Shown in pieces: positions 7,600 through 14,774 of a DNA stretch of 15,603 bases. Every line of letters starts with the position of its first letter. Position 1 is the stretch's first letter. The notes under the pieces were generated by a model. It was not told where the DNA came from, searched no databases, and was given only the letters and a program-made list of their open reading frames with translations. The position numbers and the translations under genes are program-made. The DNA is from MGR-bin208 sp043779285 (GTDB taxonomy: Bacteria; Bacteroidota; Bacteroidia; Chitinophagales; Chitinophagaceae): the NCBI GenBank assembly GCA_043779285.1, contig JAYWEL010000275.1, positions 1 through 15,603 on the forward strand. The letters run 5' to 3'.

Positions 7600-7607
7600 C
7601 AAATTTA
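7600..7607 (-). promoter_or_regulatory. Possible -7 box of the ABC operon
   Basis: On the minus strand these bases read TAAATTTG, matching TAnnTTTG, 17 nt before the ATPase start codon. No TTG was found at the expected -33 distance, and the region is very AT-rich, so chance occurrence is quite possible. Confidence 0.28.
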
Positions 7608-7726
7608 TTTGACAATTTAATATAAATACTAATCTGTTTGATAAATGGGGAAATATTAATTTTTTCGGAGCGATTAACATCATTTATTGGGTTTTTTCTC
7701 TCATTTTCGCAAAAATAATTTCTGAG

Positions 7727-8722
7727 ATGAAAAAGAATTTGCCTGCTGTCCTCCTATTGATAGTTATTATTGGTTGTTCCGGCTGGGGATTTCTGGTTCA
7801 TCGTACGGTTCATCAGTTGGCTGTTTACCAATTGCCAAAACAGGTACAGGGTTTTTTTCATCTCAATATGGATTATTTAGTCAAACATTCTGTAAGACCA
7901 GATTTGAGAAGGAATGAAGACAAGGCTGAAGATACCAAGCACTTCATTGATTTTGAAATTTATGAAGATTCTGCCGCCTGGAAGATGCCCATGGATTGGA
8001 ACCTGGCTGTAAAAAAATATACAAAGGATACTCTTTTGAAATATGGTTATGTCCCCTATCATGTAATAACCATGAAGAATAAGCTTACGGAAGCATTCAG
8101 GTCGAAGAACAAGGATAGTATTTTGTTTTATGCTGCAGATATTGGTCATTATATTGGTGATGCGCATGTTCCCTTGCATACTACGTTGAATTATGACGGA
8201 CAATTAACCAACCAAAAAGGTTTGCATTCATTGTGGGAATCCATGATTCCGGAAATAGAATTGAATCAATTTAATTTGTATAGTAAGCATAGAGCCAAAT
8301 ACCTTTCAAAACCTGATGAGGCCATCTGGAATGTGGTAAGAGCATCACATGTTTTATTGAAGGATGTTTTGAAAATGGAAACAGAGGCTTCAAAAAATTT
8401 TACAAATGCTACAAAGTACAGAGTGCAGATGCGTAATGGGAGAGAGTCAAGATCTTATACTTCAGAATTTGCAAAAGTTTACAGCAAATTATTAGGCAAT
8501 ACGGTTAATCAGCAACTTTTAAAAACAAGTAACCTGATTGCAGATTTCTGGTTTACCAGTTGGGTAGATGCAGGAAAACCGGATTTGAAAAATCTTTTGA
8601 ATAAATCAGACAGGAAAGAGGAATCAGCAAAATTGAAAACGGAGTATAAGTCTTACAAAGCAAATGATTTATTGAAAAACAAATTGTTGATCTCCAGAAA
8701 TCAAACAGCTACTTCAGAGTAA
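7727..8722 (+). CDS. Zinc-dependent phospholipase C / S1-P1 nuclease-like exported protein
   Basis: This 331-residue exported protein has the all-helical trinuclear-zinc fold shared by bacterial phospholipase C and S1/P1 nucleases. A signal sequence covers residues 1-16, and IIGC at 14-17 is an acceptable lipobox. The mature region begins GWGFLVHRTVHQLAVYQLP, with the Trp-x-x-x-x-His start typical of the family (W20, H25). Further probable metal ligands are D59, H72 and the diagnostic HYIGDAHVPLH (141-151: H141, D145, H147, H151). P1 nucleases carry HxxxDxHQPLH at this position. Family proteins hydrolyse phosphodiester bonds in lipids or nucleic acids; the substrate is unknown here. The charged C-terminal tail (about 285-331) lacks family features. 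Its stop overlaps the end of the convergent FAD gene by 9 nt. Confidence 0.8.
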   Translation: MKKNLPAVLLLIVIIGCSGWGFLVHRTVHQLAVYQLPKQVQGFFHLNMDYLVKHSVRPDLRRNEDKAEDTKHFIDFEIYEDSAAWKMPMDWNLAVKKYTKDTLLKYGYVPYHVITMKNKLTEAFRSKNKDSILFYAADIGHYIGDAHVPLHTTLNYDGQLTNQKGLHSLWESMIPEIELNQFNLYSKHRAKYLSKPDEAIWNVVRASHVLLKDVLKMETEASKNFTNATKYRVQMRNGRESRSYTSEFAKVYSKLLGNTVNQQLLKTSNLIADFWFTSWVDAGKPDLKNLLNKSDRKEESAKLKTEYKSYKANDLLKNKLLISRNQTATSE

Positions 8723-10291
8723 TGTATCAGCAATAAGTTTGGCAACCCGTTCGCCATCCATGGCAGCACTTACAATGCCACCGGCATATCCAGCCCCTTC
8801 GGCACAGGGATAAAGGTTTTTGATTTGTGGGTGTTGCAATGAATCTTTATCTCTGGGAATTCTTACAGGGGAAGAAGTTCTTGATTCGGTTGCTACTACT
8901 ATGGCCTCGTTAGTAAAGTATCCATCTGTAACATGCTTCTTTCGCATTTTTCTTCCAAACTCTTGAAAGCCTTGTTGTAGCCTGCTATGAACAAATGCTG
9001 GCAGTACTTCATTCAATGAAGCAGAACGTATTCCCGGCAAATAGGAACAGTTGGGTAAACTGGCTGATTGAATATTTTTTGTAAAATCAATAAGCCGTTG
9101 GGCCGGAGCTACAAATTTACCACCCCCGGCATTAAACGCTTTTTCTTCCACATCCTGTTGAAAATACATTCCACAAAGTGCAGCATGTTTTTTATATGAC
9201 TGAACATCTTTTTCTTCAACCGTTACTACAATACCGCTGTTTGCATATGGGTTATTTCGTTTTGATGGCGACCATCCATTTACAACCAGCTCACCAGGAT
9301 TGGTTGATGCAGTAGCAATGATTCCACCCGGGCACATACAAAAAGAAAATACGCCTTTCCCATCTACCTGTTGAACAAGACTGTAGGATGCTGCGGGTAA
9401 ATAGTCGCCACGTATAGCACAATTATATTGAATAGAATCAATAAGGCTTTGTGGATGTTCGACCCGCACACCTAAAGCAAAAGGTTTGAATTCAATCAGT
9501 ATTTTTTTCCTATCCAGTAAAAGAAAAATGTCTTTAGCAGAATGGCCGGTTGCAAGAATGATGGCGTCGGCACTATATTCGAAGTCATCGGCTGTTTTTA
9601 CAAAACTGATTTTATCCTTTTCTAGGATTAAATCAATTACTTTTTTATTAAAATGAAATTCGGCACCACAAGCTTCAATCTCTTCCCGGATAGTAGTTAT
9701 AATATGTGGTAACTTATTAGTACCAATATGCGGATGTGCATCATACAGAATGTTGTCATCAGCTCCGAATTGAGCCAATAAACTAAGAATCCTTTTTATG
9801 TCTCCCCGCTTACTGCTTCGGGTATATAATTTACCATCGCTGTACGTGCCGGCACCTCCTTCACCAAAGCAGTAATTGCTTTCGGGGTTCACAATACCTT
9901 CTTTATTTAAAATAGCGAGGTCACGTCTTCTGGAGCGAACATCTTTCCCTCTTTCCAGTATAATTGGTTTTATTCCTTTTTCTATTAGTTGCAGTGCAGC
10001 AAACAATCCTGCCGGGCCGGCACCAATTATGATGACCGTTTTAGTTGATCGGCTGACATTGGGAAAATTAATTTTTGTGATTTCCTGTACTTTGAAAGCT
10101 TCATTGATAAATACTTCCAGCGAAAGGTTGATCATGGGTTGCTTTCCACGTGAATCAATAGATCGTTTTAAAATGTTGAAACCTTTGACTGCCTTTAGAA
10201 CCACCCCTGTTTCATTGGCAATAGATTGAATGATAACTGCCTCGCTGGCTGCTTCTGAAGGAAGAATACTTAATAAAATGTTTTTTTTCAT
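8714..10291 (-). CDS. FAD-dependent dehydrogenase, COG2509 type
   Basis: This is a 525-residue flavoprotein. After an N-terminal domain of about 80 residues comes the Rossmann dinucleotide motif VIIIGAGPAGLFAALQL (86-102, GxGxxG at 90-95) with ILERG, whose Glu would bind the FAD ribose. Then come RRRDLAILNKEG and the signature FGEGGAGTYSDGKLYTR. A second ATGHSAKD motif and the C-terminal YPCAEGAGYAGGIVSAAMDG close the FAD site. This architecture is that of the widespread but poorly characterised COG2509 dehydrogenases, usually annotated as NAD(P)/FAD-dependent oxidoreductases. The substrate is unknown. It is probably soluble and cytosolic. It stands alone on the minus strand, divergent from the nucleotidase pair. 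Its TGA stop lies inside the last codons of the convergent phospholipase-like gene. Confidence 0.87.
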   Translation of the reverse strand: MKKNILLSILPSEAASEAVIIQSIANETGVVLKAVKGFNILKRSIDSRGKQPMINLSLEVFINEAFKVQEITKINFPNVSRSTKTVIIIGAGPAGLFAALQLIEKGIKPIILERGKDVRSRRRDLAILNKEGIVNPESNYCFGEGGAGTYSDGKLYTRSSKRGDIKRILSLLAQFGADDNILYDAHPHIGTNKLPHIITTIREEIEACGAEFHFNKKVIDLILEKDKISFVKTADDFEYSADAIILATGHSAKDIFLLLDRKKILIEFKPFALGVRVEHPQSLIDSIQYNCAIRGDYLPAASYSLVQQVDGKGVFSFCMCPGGIIATASTNPGELVVNGWSPSKRNNPYANSGIVVTVEEKDVQSYKKHAALCGMYFQQDVEEKAFNAGGGKFVAPAQRLIDFTKNIQSASLPNCSYLPGIRSASLNEVLPAFVHSRLQQGFQEFGRKMRKKHVTDGYFTNEAIVVATESRTSSPVRIPRDKDSLQHPQIKNLYPCAEGAGYAGGIVSAAMDGERVAKLIADTLL

Positions 10292-10425
10292 CTGGTCAGG
10301 GTTTTATCCTGAAAATGGTTGAAATGAATAGATTGCAAAGATGCATAAAAAATAACCGGCATTAATTTATTGATTTACCTTGCTCCTGTTATTTAAAAAA
10401 AATACCTTCAACGTCAACTTAAGGC

Positions 10426-11175
10426 ATGATTTTCAATCCAAAAAATACCCTGATTCTTCTTTTAATGTTTGCCGGAATTTCCTGCAAGATTTCCTACCAG
10501 GGTGAATCGATGAAATATGAAACATACAAGATCAGTGATTCACTGCAAAAAGACTCTTCTCTAATCCATTTTTTAAAGCCCTATAGTACGGATGTTGAAA
10601 AAACGATGAATGGAGTGGTGGGCATCGCAGATATCAGTTTGGAAAAATCTTCGCCGGAAAGCACATTGGGAAACTTTATGGTGGATGCCATGTTTTTCAT
10701 GGGCCAGGAAAAATATGGCATAAAAGCAGATGCTGCTTTTATAAATCAAGGGGGAATCCGGTTGAATCAATTGCCTGCGGGTGCTGTAACTACCGGTAAA
10801 ATTTTTGAATTGATGCCCTTCGATAATTTATTAATCATACAAAAACTAAAAGGCGATGTTTTGCAGCAATTCCTTGACCTGGTTGCAGGTAATGGTGGCT
10901 GGCCGGTGGCAGGGATCAGCATGCAGATAAAAAATCAAAAGGCGGTGAATGTAAAAATAGCAGGACAACCTATCGATCCTGATAAAGAGTATATCACCGT
11001 AAATTCAGACTTTGTCGCCAATGGTGGCGATAATGCAATAATGCTGAAGCCAATTCCTCAAATAAGTAATGGCTACCTGGTCAGGGATGCCTTATTTGAT
11101 TATATAAAAAAATTGAAAAGCCAGGGAAAAAACATCCATGCAAAAATCGAAAACAGAGTAAGCCATGTTGAATAG
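10426..11175 (+). CDS. 5'-nucleotidase C-terminal-domain lipoprotein
   Basis: This 249-residue protein corresponds to the C-terminal, substrate-binding domain of UshA-type 5'-nucleotidases, without the metallophosphoesterase half. The N-terminus has a hydrophobic stretch and a cysteine at residue 20 (FAGISC), a loose lipobox that suggests a lipoprotein. Family motifs include STLGNFMVDAM (79-89), FINQGGIR (105-112, the usual NGGGIR), GKIFELMPFDN (124-134), LKGDVLQQFL (141-150), and PDKEYITVNSDFVANGGDN (185-203). In UshA these segments bind the nucleoside base and meet the metal site of the other domain. The downstream gene encodes exactly the missing catalytic half and overlaps by 11 nt, so the pair is translationally coupled and probably assembles into one enzyme. 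AAGG about 7 nt before the start codon is a weak ribosome binding site. Confidence 0.88.
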   Translation: MIFNPKNTLILLLMFAGISCKISYQGESMKYETYKISDSLQKDSSLIHFLKPYSTDVEKTMNGVVGIADISLEKSSPESTLGNFMVDAMFFMGQEKYGIKADAAFINQGGIRLNQLPAGAVTTGKIFELMPFDNLLIIQKLKGDVLQQFLDLVAGNGGWPVAGISMQIKNQKAVNVKIAGQPIDPDKEYITVNSDFVANGGDNAIMLKPIPQISNGYLVRDALFDYIKKLKSQGKNIHAKIENRVSHVE

Positions 11176-12088
11176 AAAAAGCTTTATTAAACAAGCTGCC
11201 ATGTCAGCCGGAGGATTAATTTTAGCTCCATCAATAGTATCTGCATCCGAATATTTCAGTAATCAGAAATTAACCATTTTACATACCAATGATACACATA
11301 GCCGGATAGAACCATTCCCGATGGATGGGGGCAGAAATCAGGGACTTGGCGGGGTTGCTGCCAGAGGCAAACTGATTGATCAAATACGGAAAGAAGAGGA
11401 GCATGTATTGCTTTTGGACGGCGGGGATATTTTTCAGGGAACTCCCTTTTTTAATTTGTATAAAGGCGAGCCGGAAATTATTGCCATGTCTTCAATGGGT
11501 TATGATGCCAGCACAATTGGTAATCATGATTTTGATGCGGGGATGGAAAACCTGGCTACACAGTTAACCAAACATGCAAATTTTCCGATGTTGGTTGCAA
11601 ATTATGATTTTACTGAAACGCCGATGGAGCATAAGTTTAAGCCGTATAAAGTATTTAAAAAAGACAAATTAAAAATTGGTGTTTTCGGAATTGGGATAGC
11701 CGGTAAAGGATTGATTCCGGATAATTTATTTGGTGCTACTAAATACCTTGATCCGGTTCAGAAAGCAAATGAAACTGCGGATAGGTTAAAGCGTAAGGAA
11801 GACTGCGATATGGTTATTTGTCTGTCACATCTTGGTTATCAGTATAGAAATACCGAATTGCTGAGTGATGTGGTTTTGTCTAAAGAAACGGAAAATATCG
11901 ATCTGATCATTGGGGGACATACACATACTTTTCTCGACAAACCGGTAATTTTAAAAAATAGAAAAGGGAGCGATGTGGTTATAAACCAGGTAGGATGGGC
12001 AGGAATTGTTTTAGGAAGGATGGATTTTGAATTTTCCAAATTTTCAGGTAAAAAATTAATAAAATCCCATCATATAAATGTTTCTTGA
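11165..12088 (+). CDS. 5'-nucleotidase catalytic (metallophosphoesterase) subunit
   Basis: This 307-residue protein is the catalytic half of a UshA-like 5'-nucleotidase and would release phosphate from nucleotides outside the cytoplasm. All di-metal motifs are present: ILHTNDTHSRIEP (38-50; D43, H45), DGGDIF (85-90), GNHDFD (119-124), SHLG (221-224) and GGHTH (250-254). The N-terminus, NRKSFIKQAAMSAGGLILAP, looks like a Tat signal whose twin arginine is Arg-Lys; otherwise it would go by Sec. It ends soon after the metallophosphatase domain and lacks the C-terminal nucleotidase domain, which is encoded by the preceding gene. The ATG at 11165 lies inside the end of that gene, indicating coupling. 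An AT-rich stretch with a 5-bp stem follows the stop, too weak to call as a terminator. Confidence 0.9.
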   Translation: MLNRKSFIKQAAMSAGGLILAPSIVSASEYFSNQKLTILHTNDTHSRIEPFPMDGGRNQGLGGVAARGKLIDQIRKEEEHVLLLDGGDIFQGTPFFNLYKGEPEIIAMSSMGYDASTIGNHDFDAGMENLATQLTKHANFPMLVANYDFTETPMEHKFKPYKVFKKDKLKIGVFGIGIAGKGLIPDNLFGATKYLDPVQKANETADRLKRKEDCDMVICLSHLGYQYRNTELLSDVVLSKETENIDLIIGGHTHTFLDKPVILKNRKGSDVVINQVGWAGIVLGRMDFEFSKFSGKKLIKSHHINVS

Positions 12089-12163
12089 AAAAAGAAGAAT
12101 AAAAATTTTTTAATTGAATAAGAAAGGTTGATATTCGTCTCCCTATGAGAAAAAAAAATTTAC

Positions 12164-12172
12164 TTATCAACA
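12164..12172 (+). promoter_or_regulatory. Single DnaA-box-like site upstream of dnaA
   Basis: TTATCAACA differs by one base from the DnaA box TTATCCACA and lies 64 nt before the dnaA start in an AT-rich 148-nt gap (12089-12236). It could serve autoregulation of dnaA, but a single one-mismatch site in such DNA may be chance. No cluster of boxes, and so no clear oriC, is visible in this gap. No promoter in it was convincing either. Confidence 0.22.
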
Positions 12173-12236
12173 AAATGTGAAGAACCGAAAGCCATTAATA
12201 AAATAAACTGATTCGAATAAAATTACTAACTGACCA

Positions 12237-13670
12237 ATGGAGAATAACGCTGAAAAAGTTTGGAGCAATTGTTTAAAGATCATCAAGGATATTGTTGAAT
12301 GGCAACATTACAAAACATGGTTCGAACCAATTGTTGCAGTTTCGTTTAAAAAAAATATATTGGTGATTCAGGTACCCAGCCAATTTTTTTTCGAGTACTT
12401 AGAAGAACATTATGTAAATTTATTAGGTAAGACATTGAAAAGAGAGGTTGGTAAAGATGCCAGGTTGGAATACCGGATTTTGGTAGACAGTGGCAATACA
12501 ACAAACAAGCCTTTGACAATGGATGTACCGGGTCATGGTTACAAAACGTATTCAAACAATGAAATGGATTTTCCTTTAATTATAAATAATCCAGTTAAAA
12601 ATCCTTTCGTCATTCCCGGATTAAAAAAGATGCAGATTGATCCGCAGCTTAATCACATTTATACATTCGATGCATTTATTGAAGGAGACTGTAACCGGGT
12701 TGCCCGCAGGGCTGGAAAAACAGTGGCCGAAAAGCCGGGAGCTAACTCTTTCAACCCCCTGGTTATTTATGGTGGTGTTGGTTTAGGAAAGACTCATTTG
12801 GCACAATCGATTGGTAATGAGGTGAAAAGGATACATCCAACGAAAGTGGTTCTATATGTAAGTTCAGAAAAATTTATCAATCAATTTATCGATCATAGCC
12901 GAAATAATGCCATTAACGACTTCATTCATTTTTATCAGTTAATTGATGTGTTGATCGTAGATGATGTGCAGTTTTTTGCGAAAGCAGAAAAATCGCAGGA
13001 TGCATTATTTGCTATTTTCAATCATTTACACCAATCCGGGAAACAACTGGTATTAACGTCGGATAAAGCACCAAAAGATTTGGAAGGTGTTCAGGAACGA
13101 TTGTTGAGTCGTTTTCGTTGGGGCTTAAGCGCAGATGTGCAGATACCGGATTACGAAACAAGAATTGAGATTCTTGAACGTAAAATGAAGAATGATGGAT
13201 TGGATATGCCCAAAGAAGTAGTAAAATATATTGCCTATAATATCAATAGCAATATCCGTGAACTCGAAGGTGCATTGATTTCTTTATTGGCTCAATCATC
13301 GCTGAACAGAAAAGAAATTGATCTGGATCTTGCCAAGAAGGTATTAAGAAACTTTATCAAATCTTCGAGCAAGGAGATTACTATTGATGCCATTCAAAAG
13401 ATGGTTTGCGAATATTTTGATGTGCATTACGATAAGCTGTTGCAGAAAACCCGTAAACGGGAAATCGTTCAGGCAAGACAGATCACCATGTTCCTGGCAA
13501 AAGCCTTTACAAAAAATTCCTTAAAGACCATCGGAGAACACTTTGGTGGTAGAGACCATACCACGGTAATTCATAGTTGCCAAACCGTAAAGGATTTGAT
13601 GGATACCGATACAATGTTCAGGGAAAATGTATTGGAGTTACATCAGAAAGTTCAATTAGCAGCCATGTAA
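12237..13670 (+). CDS. dnaA: Chromosomal replication initiator protein DnaA
   Basis: DnaA binds DnaA boxes at oriC, melts the origin and loads DnaB. The 477-residue protein shows all four domains. Domain I, about 1-75, contains WFEPIVAVSF. A short linker with PFVIPGLKK follows, then the AAA+ core beginning near NHIYTFDAFIEGDCNRVA (139-156). Domain III carries Walker A GGVGLGKTH (179-187), Walker B VLIVDDVQFF (238-247), sensor 1 LTSD (273-276) and the arginine-finger region RLLSRFRWGL (288-297). Domain IV (about 378-477) carries the DNA-binding signature GGRDHTTVIHSCQTV (437-451). The length is normal and the ATG at 12237 gives the expected N-terminus. It stands as its own unit with a terminator 31 nt after the stop; dnaN and recF, its frequent neighbours in other bacteria, are absent here. 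Confidence 0.98.
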   Translation: MENNAEKVWSNCLKIIKDIVEWQHYKTWFEPIVAVSFKKNILVIQVPSQFFFEYLEEHYVNLLGKTLKREVGKDARLEYRILVDSGNTTNKPLTMDVPGHGYKTYSNNEMDFPLIINNPVKNPFVIPGLKKMQIDPQLNHIYTFDAFIEGDCNRVARRAGKTVAEKPGANSFNPLVIYGGVGLGKTHLAQSIGNEVKRIHPTKVVLYVSSEKFINQFIDHSRNNAINDFIHFYQLIDVLIVDDVQFFAKAEKSQDALFAIFNHLHQSGKQLVLTSDKAPKDLEGVQERLLSRFRWGLSADVQIPDYETRIEILERKMKNDGLDMPKEVVKYIAYNINSNIRELEGALISLLAQSSLNRKEIDLDLAKKVLRNFIKSSSKEITIDAIQKMVCEYFDVHYDKLLQKTRKREIVQARQITMFLAKAFTKNSLKTIGEHFGGRDHTTVIHSCQTVKDLMDTDTMFRENVLELHQKVQLAAM

Positions 13671-13700
13671 TTGCAAAGCATTAATAAATATTAAATACGA

Positions 13701-13730
13701 AACCCATTCATATTCATTGAATGGGTTTTT
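13701..13730 (+). terminator. Intrinsic terminator of dnaA
   Basis: A perfect 10-bp stem pairs AACCCATTCA (13701-13710) with TGAATGGGTT (13718-13727) around a 7-nt loop. It is followed by a T-rich tract (TTTTTATTTTT). Confidence 0.9.
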
Positions 13731-13754
13731 ATTTTTAAAAAATTGAAATAAGTG

Positions 13755-13784
13755 TTTGTTAAAAGTAATTAATGTTTATTTTTG
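13755..13784 (+). promoter_or_regulatory. Promoter of tRNA-Ser
   Basis: TTTG at 13755-13758 and TATTTTTG at 13777-13784 are 18 nt apart. This matches the Bacteroidota housekeeping promoter (-33 TTTG, -7 TAnnTTTG). The -7 box ends 26 nt before the mature tRNA-Ser 5' end, leaving room for a short leader. The dnaA terminator lies just upstream, so the tRNA has its own transcription start. Confidence 0.75.
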
Positions 13785-13810
13785 CCGCCCCCTGTTGAGG
13801 GAAAAGCTTC

Positions 13811-13899
13811 GGTGAGGTGGATGAGTGGCTGAAATCAATAGTTTGCTAAACTGTCGTACGGGTTAAACTGTACCGCGGGTTCGAATCCCGCCCTCACCG
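13811..13899 (+). tRNA. tRNA-Ser (anticodon GCU)
   Basis: This is a class II tRNA cloverleaf. The acceptor stem GGTGAGG/CCTCACC pairs 13811-13817 with 13892-13898, with discriminator G at 13899. The anticodon stem-loop (13838-13854) carries GCT at 13845-13847, reading AGC and AGU. A long variable arm built on GTAC...GTAC follows, then a T arm GCGGG-TTCGAAT-CCCGC at 13875-13891. The long variable arm and anticodon agree on serine. CCA is not encoded, so it must be added after transcription. Confidence 0.97.
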
Positions 13900-13900
13900 C

Positions 13901-13938
13901 AAAAGAAAAGTCTTGCATCATTGCAGGACTTTTCTTTT
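13901..13938 (+). terminator. Terminator of tRNA-Ser
   Basis: A 17-bp stem with one G-U pair joins 13901-13917 (AAAAGAAAAGTCTTGCA) to 13922-13938 around a TCAT loop. The 3' arm ends CTTTTCTTTT, providing the U-rich tract. The arms are A-rich and T-rich at their bases, so it could work in both directions. Confidence 0.88.
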
Positions 13939-13991
13939 GGATAAAATGGAAGCAAAGAATTTAATACCGGCAGTATTTTTTAGTAATAAAG

Positions 13992-14021
13992 TTGAACTTT
14001 AAATTATTGCCTGTATATTTG
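13992..14021 (+). promoter_or_regulatory. Promoter of tRNA-Pro
   Basis: TTG at 13992-13994 and a perfect -7 box TATATTTG at 14014-14021 are separated by 19 nt, the canonical Bacteroidota arrangement. The -7 box ends 16 nt before the tRNA-Pro 5' end. With the upstream tRNA-Ser terminator, this shows that the two tRNAs are separate units rather than one operon. Confidence 0.78.
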
Positions 14022-14037
14022 CCATCCCATTTTTACT

Positions 14038-14111
14038 CGGGAAGTAGCGCAGGCCGGTAGCGCACCTGGTTTGGGACCAGGGGGTCGCAGGTTCGAATCC
14101 TGTCTTCCCGA
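14038..14111 (+). tRNA. tRNA-Pro (anticodon UGG)
   Basis: The cloverleaf has acceptor stem CGGGAAG/CTTCCCG (14038-14044 with 14104-14110) and discriminator A at 14111. The D arm contains GCGCAGGCCGGTAGCGC. The anticodon stem CCTGG/CCAGG (14065-14069 with 14077-14081) encloses the loop TTTGGGA, with anticodon TGG at 14072-14074. The T-loop is TTCGAAT. No CCA is encoded. Confidence 0.97.
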
Positions 14112-14115
14112 CAAT

Positions 14116-14766
14116 TTAAAAAGACGCTGAATTTTCAGGGTCTTTTTTCTTTTTAATCAGTACTGAAATCTTCAGCGACAGGTGAACAGTGAATATAGCT
14201 ATTAACATACCTGCAAAAACGTCCAAAACAAAATGTTGCGCAAGATATACCCGTGAATAACCGGTAAGCAATGCAAGCAATGGCAAAATTATACTCCAGC
14301 TTTTTTTATTTATAAAATACGCTGCAAGCAGGGCCATTGTAAAGGCCTGTGTAGTATGGCCCGATGGGAAACTATGAAACTGGTTTATTTTAACCCCTTC
14401 TACAAAATACACCTGAATATTTTTTGCAATCAGGCTATATGGCCTCAATTCATTCGGAAAAATGACCCGTTTCATTAATTGAGCTAAAATTGTTGAAATG
14501 ATGAGGGCAATTAAAACCGGAAGCAAATATTCCTTTTTTATAAAAAAGAGAATCAGTGCAAAAGGAACCCACATTATTCCATCACCGGTATATGTATAAT
14601 ATTTGAAAAATGTATCCAGCATATCAGAACGATAGCTGTTAATAAGTACAAAGGAATTTACTTTACCCTGTAGAATTAAAAAAACGGCAATAACTACCGC
14701 CATTATTAAAATGACCAATATGGCCAACTGATAATTCTTGTGCTCTGTATTGTTTTCTTTATTCAT
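14116..14766 (-). CDS. PAP2 superfamily membrane phosphatase
   Basis: This 216-residue multi-pass membrane protein carries the PAP2 catalytic signature in three parts: KRVIFPNELRPY (99-110, with the conserved Arg-Pro), FPSGHTTQ (133-140, with the acid His of PSGH) and SRVYLAQHFVLD (171-182; S171, R172, H178, D182). Helices lie near 14-33, 65-75, 81-97, 138-152, 157-170 and 183-200. Members dephosphorylate lipid phosphates such as phosphatidate, undecaprenyl diphosphate or lipid A 1-phosphate at the outer face of the inner membrane; which one applies here is not readable. Residues 58-64 (TYTGDGI) are typical of the Bacteroidota versions. The final codons form the hairpin used as terminator of tRNA-Pro. 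Divergent from uvrA. Confidence 0.9.
   Translation of the reverse strand: MNKENNTEHKNYQLAILVILIMAVVIAVFLILQGKVNSFVLINSYRSDMLDTFFKYYTYTGDGIMWVPFALILFFIKKEYLLPVLIALIISTILAQLMKRVIFPNELRPYSLIAKNIQVYFVEGVKINQFHSFPSGHTTQAFTMALLAAYFINKKSWSIILPLLALLTGYSRVYLAQHFVLDVFAGMLIAIFTVHLSLKISVLIKKKKDPENSASF
14118..14147 (+). terminator. Terminator of tRNA-Pro inside the end of the PAP2 gene
   Basis: An 8-bp stem (AAAAAGAC at 14118-14125 with GTCTTTTT at 14140-14147) is separated by a G-G mismatch from a 4-bp upper stem (CTGA/TCAG) with an ATTT loop. T-rich sequence follows. It starts 7 nt after tRNA-Pro and lies wholly within the last codons of the convergent PAP2 gene, encoding its final residues. The minus-strand reading also ends in a T run, so it may serve both genes. 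Confidence 0.8.
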
Positions 14767-14774
14767 GTATAAGG

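Noticed and set aside
7702..7709. CATTTTCG as a -7 box for the Zn-phospholipase-like gene.
   Set aside because: Two mismatches to TAnnTTTG and the nearest upstream TTG is only 12 nt away.
9454..9462. TGTGGATGT, resembling a reverse DnaA box.
   Set aside because: Two mismatches near the end, single, and inside the FAD dehydrogenase coding region far from dnaA.
9876..10229. A 117-aa plus-strand frame inside the FAD dehydrogenase gene.
   Set aside because: Antisense to the Rossmann-fold region, which is clearly the coding strand.
10376..10382. TACCTTG as a -7 box for the nucleotidase pair.
   Set aside because: One base short of the consensus spacing and no -33 partner.
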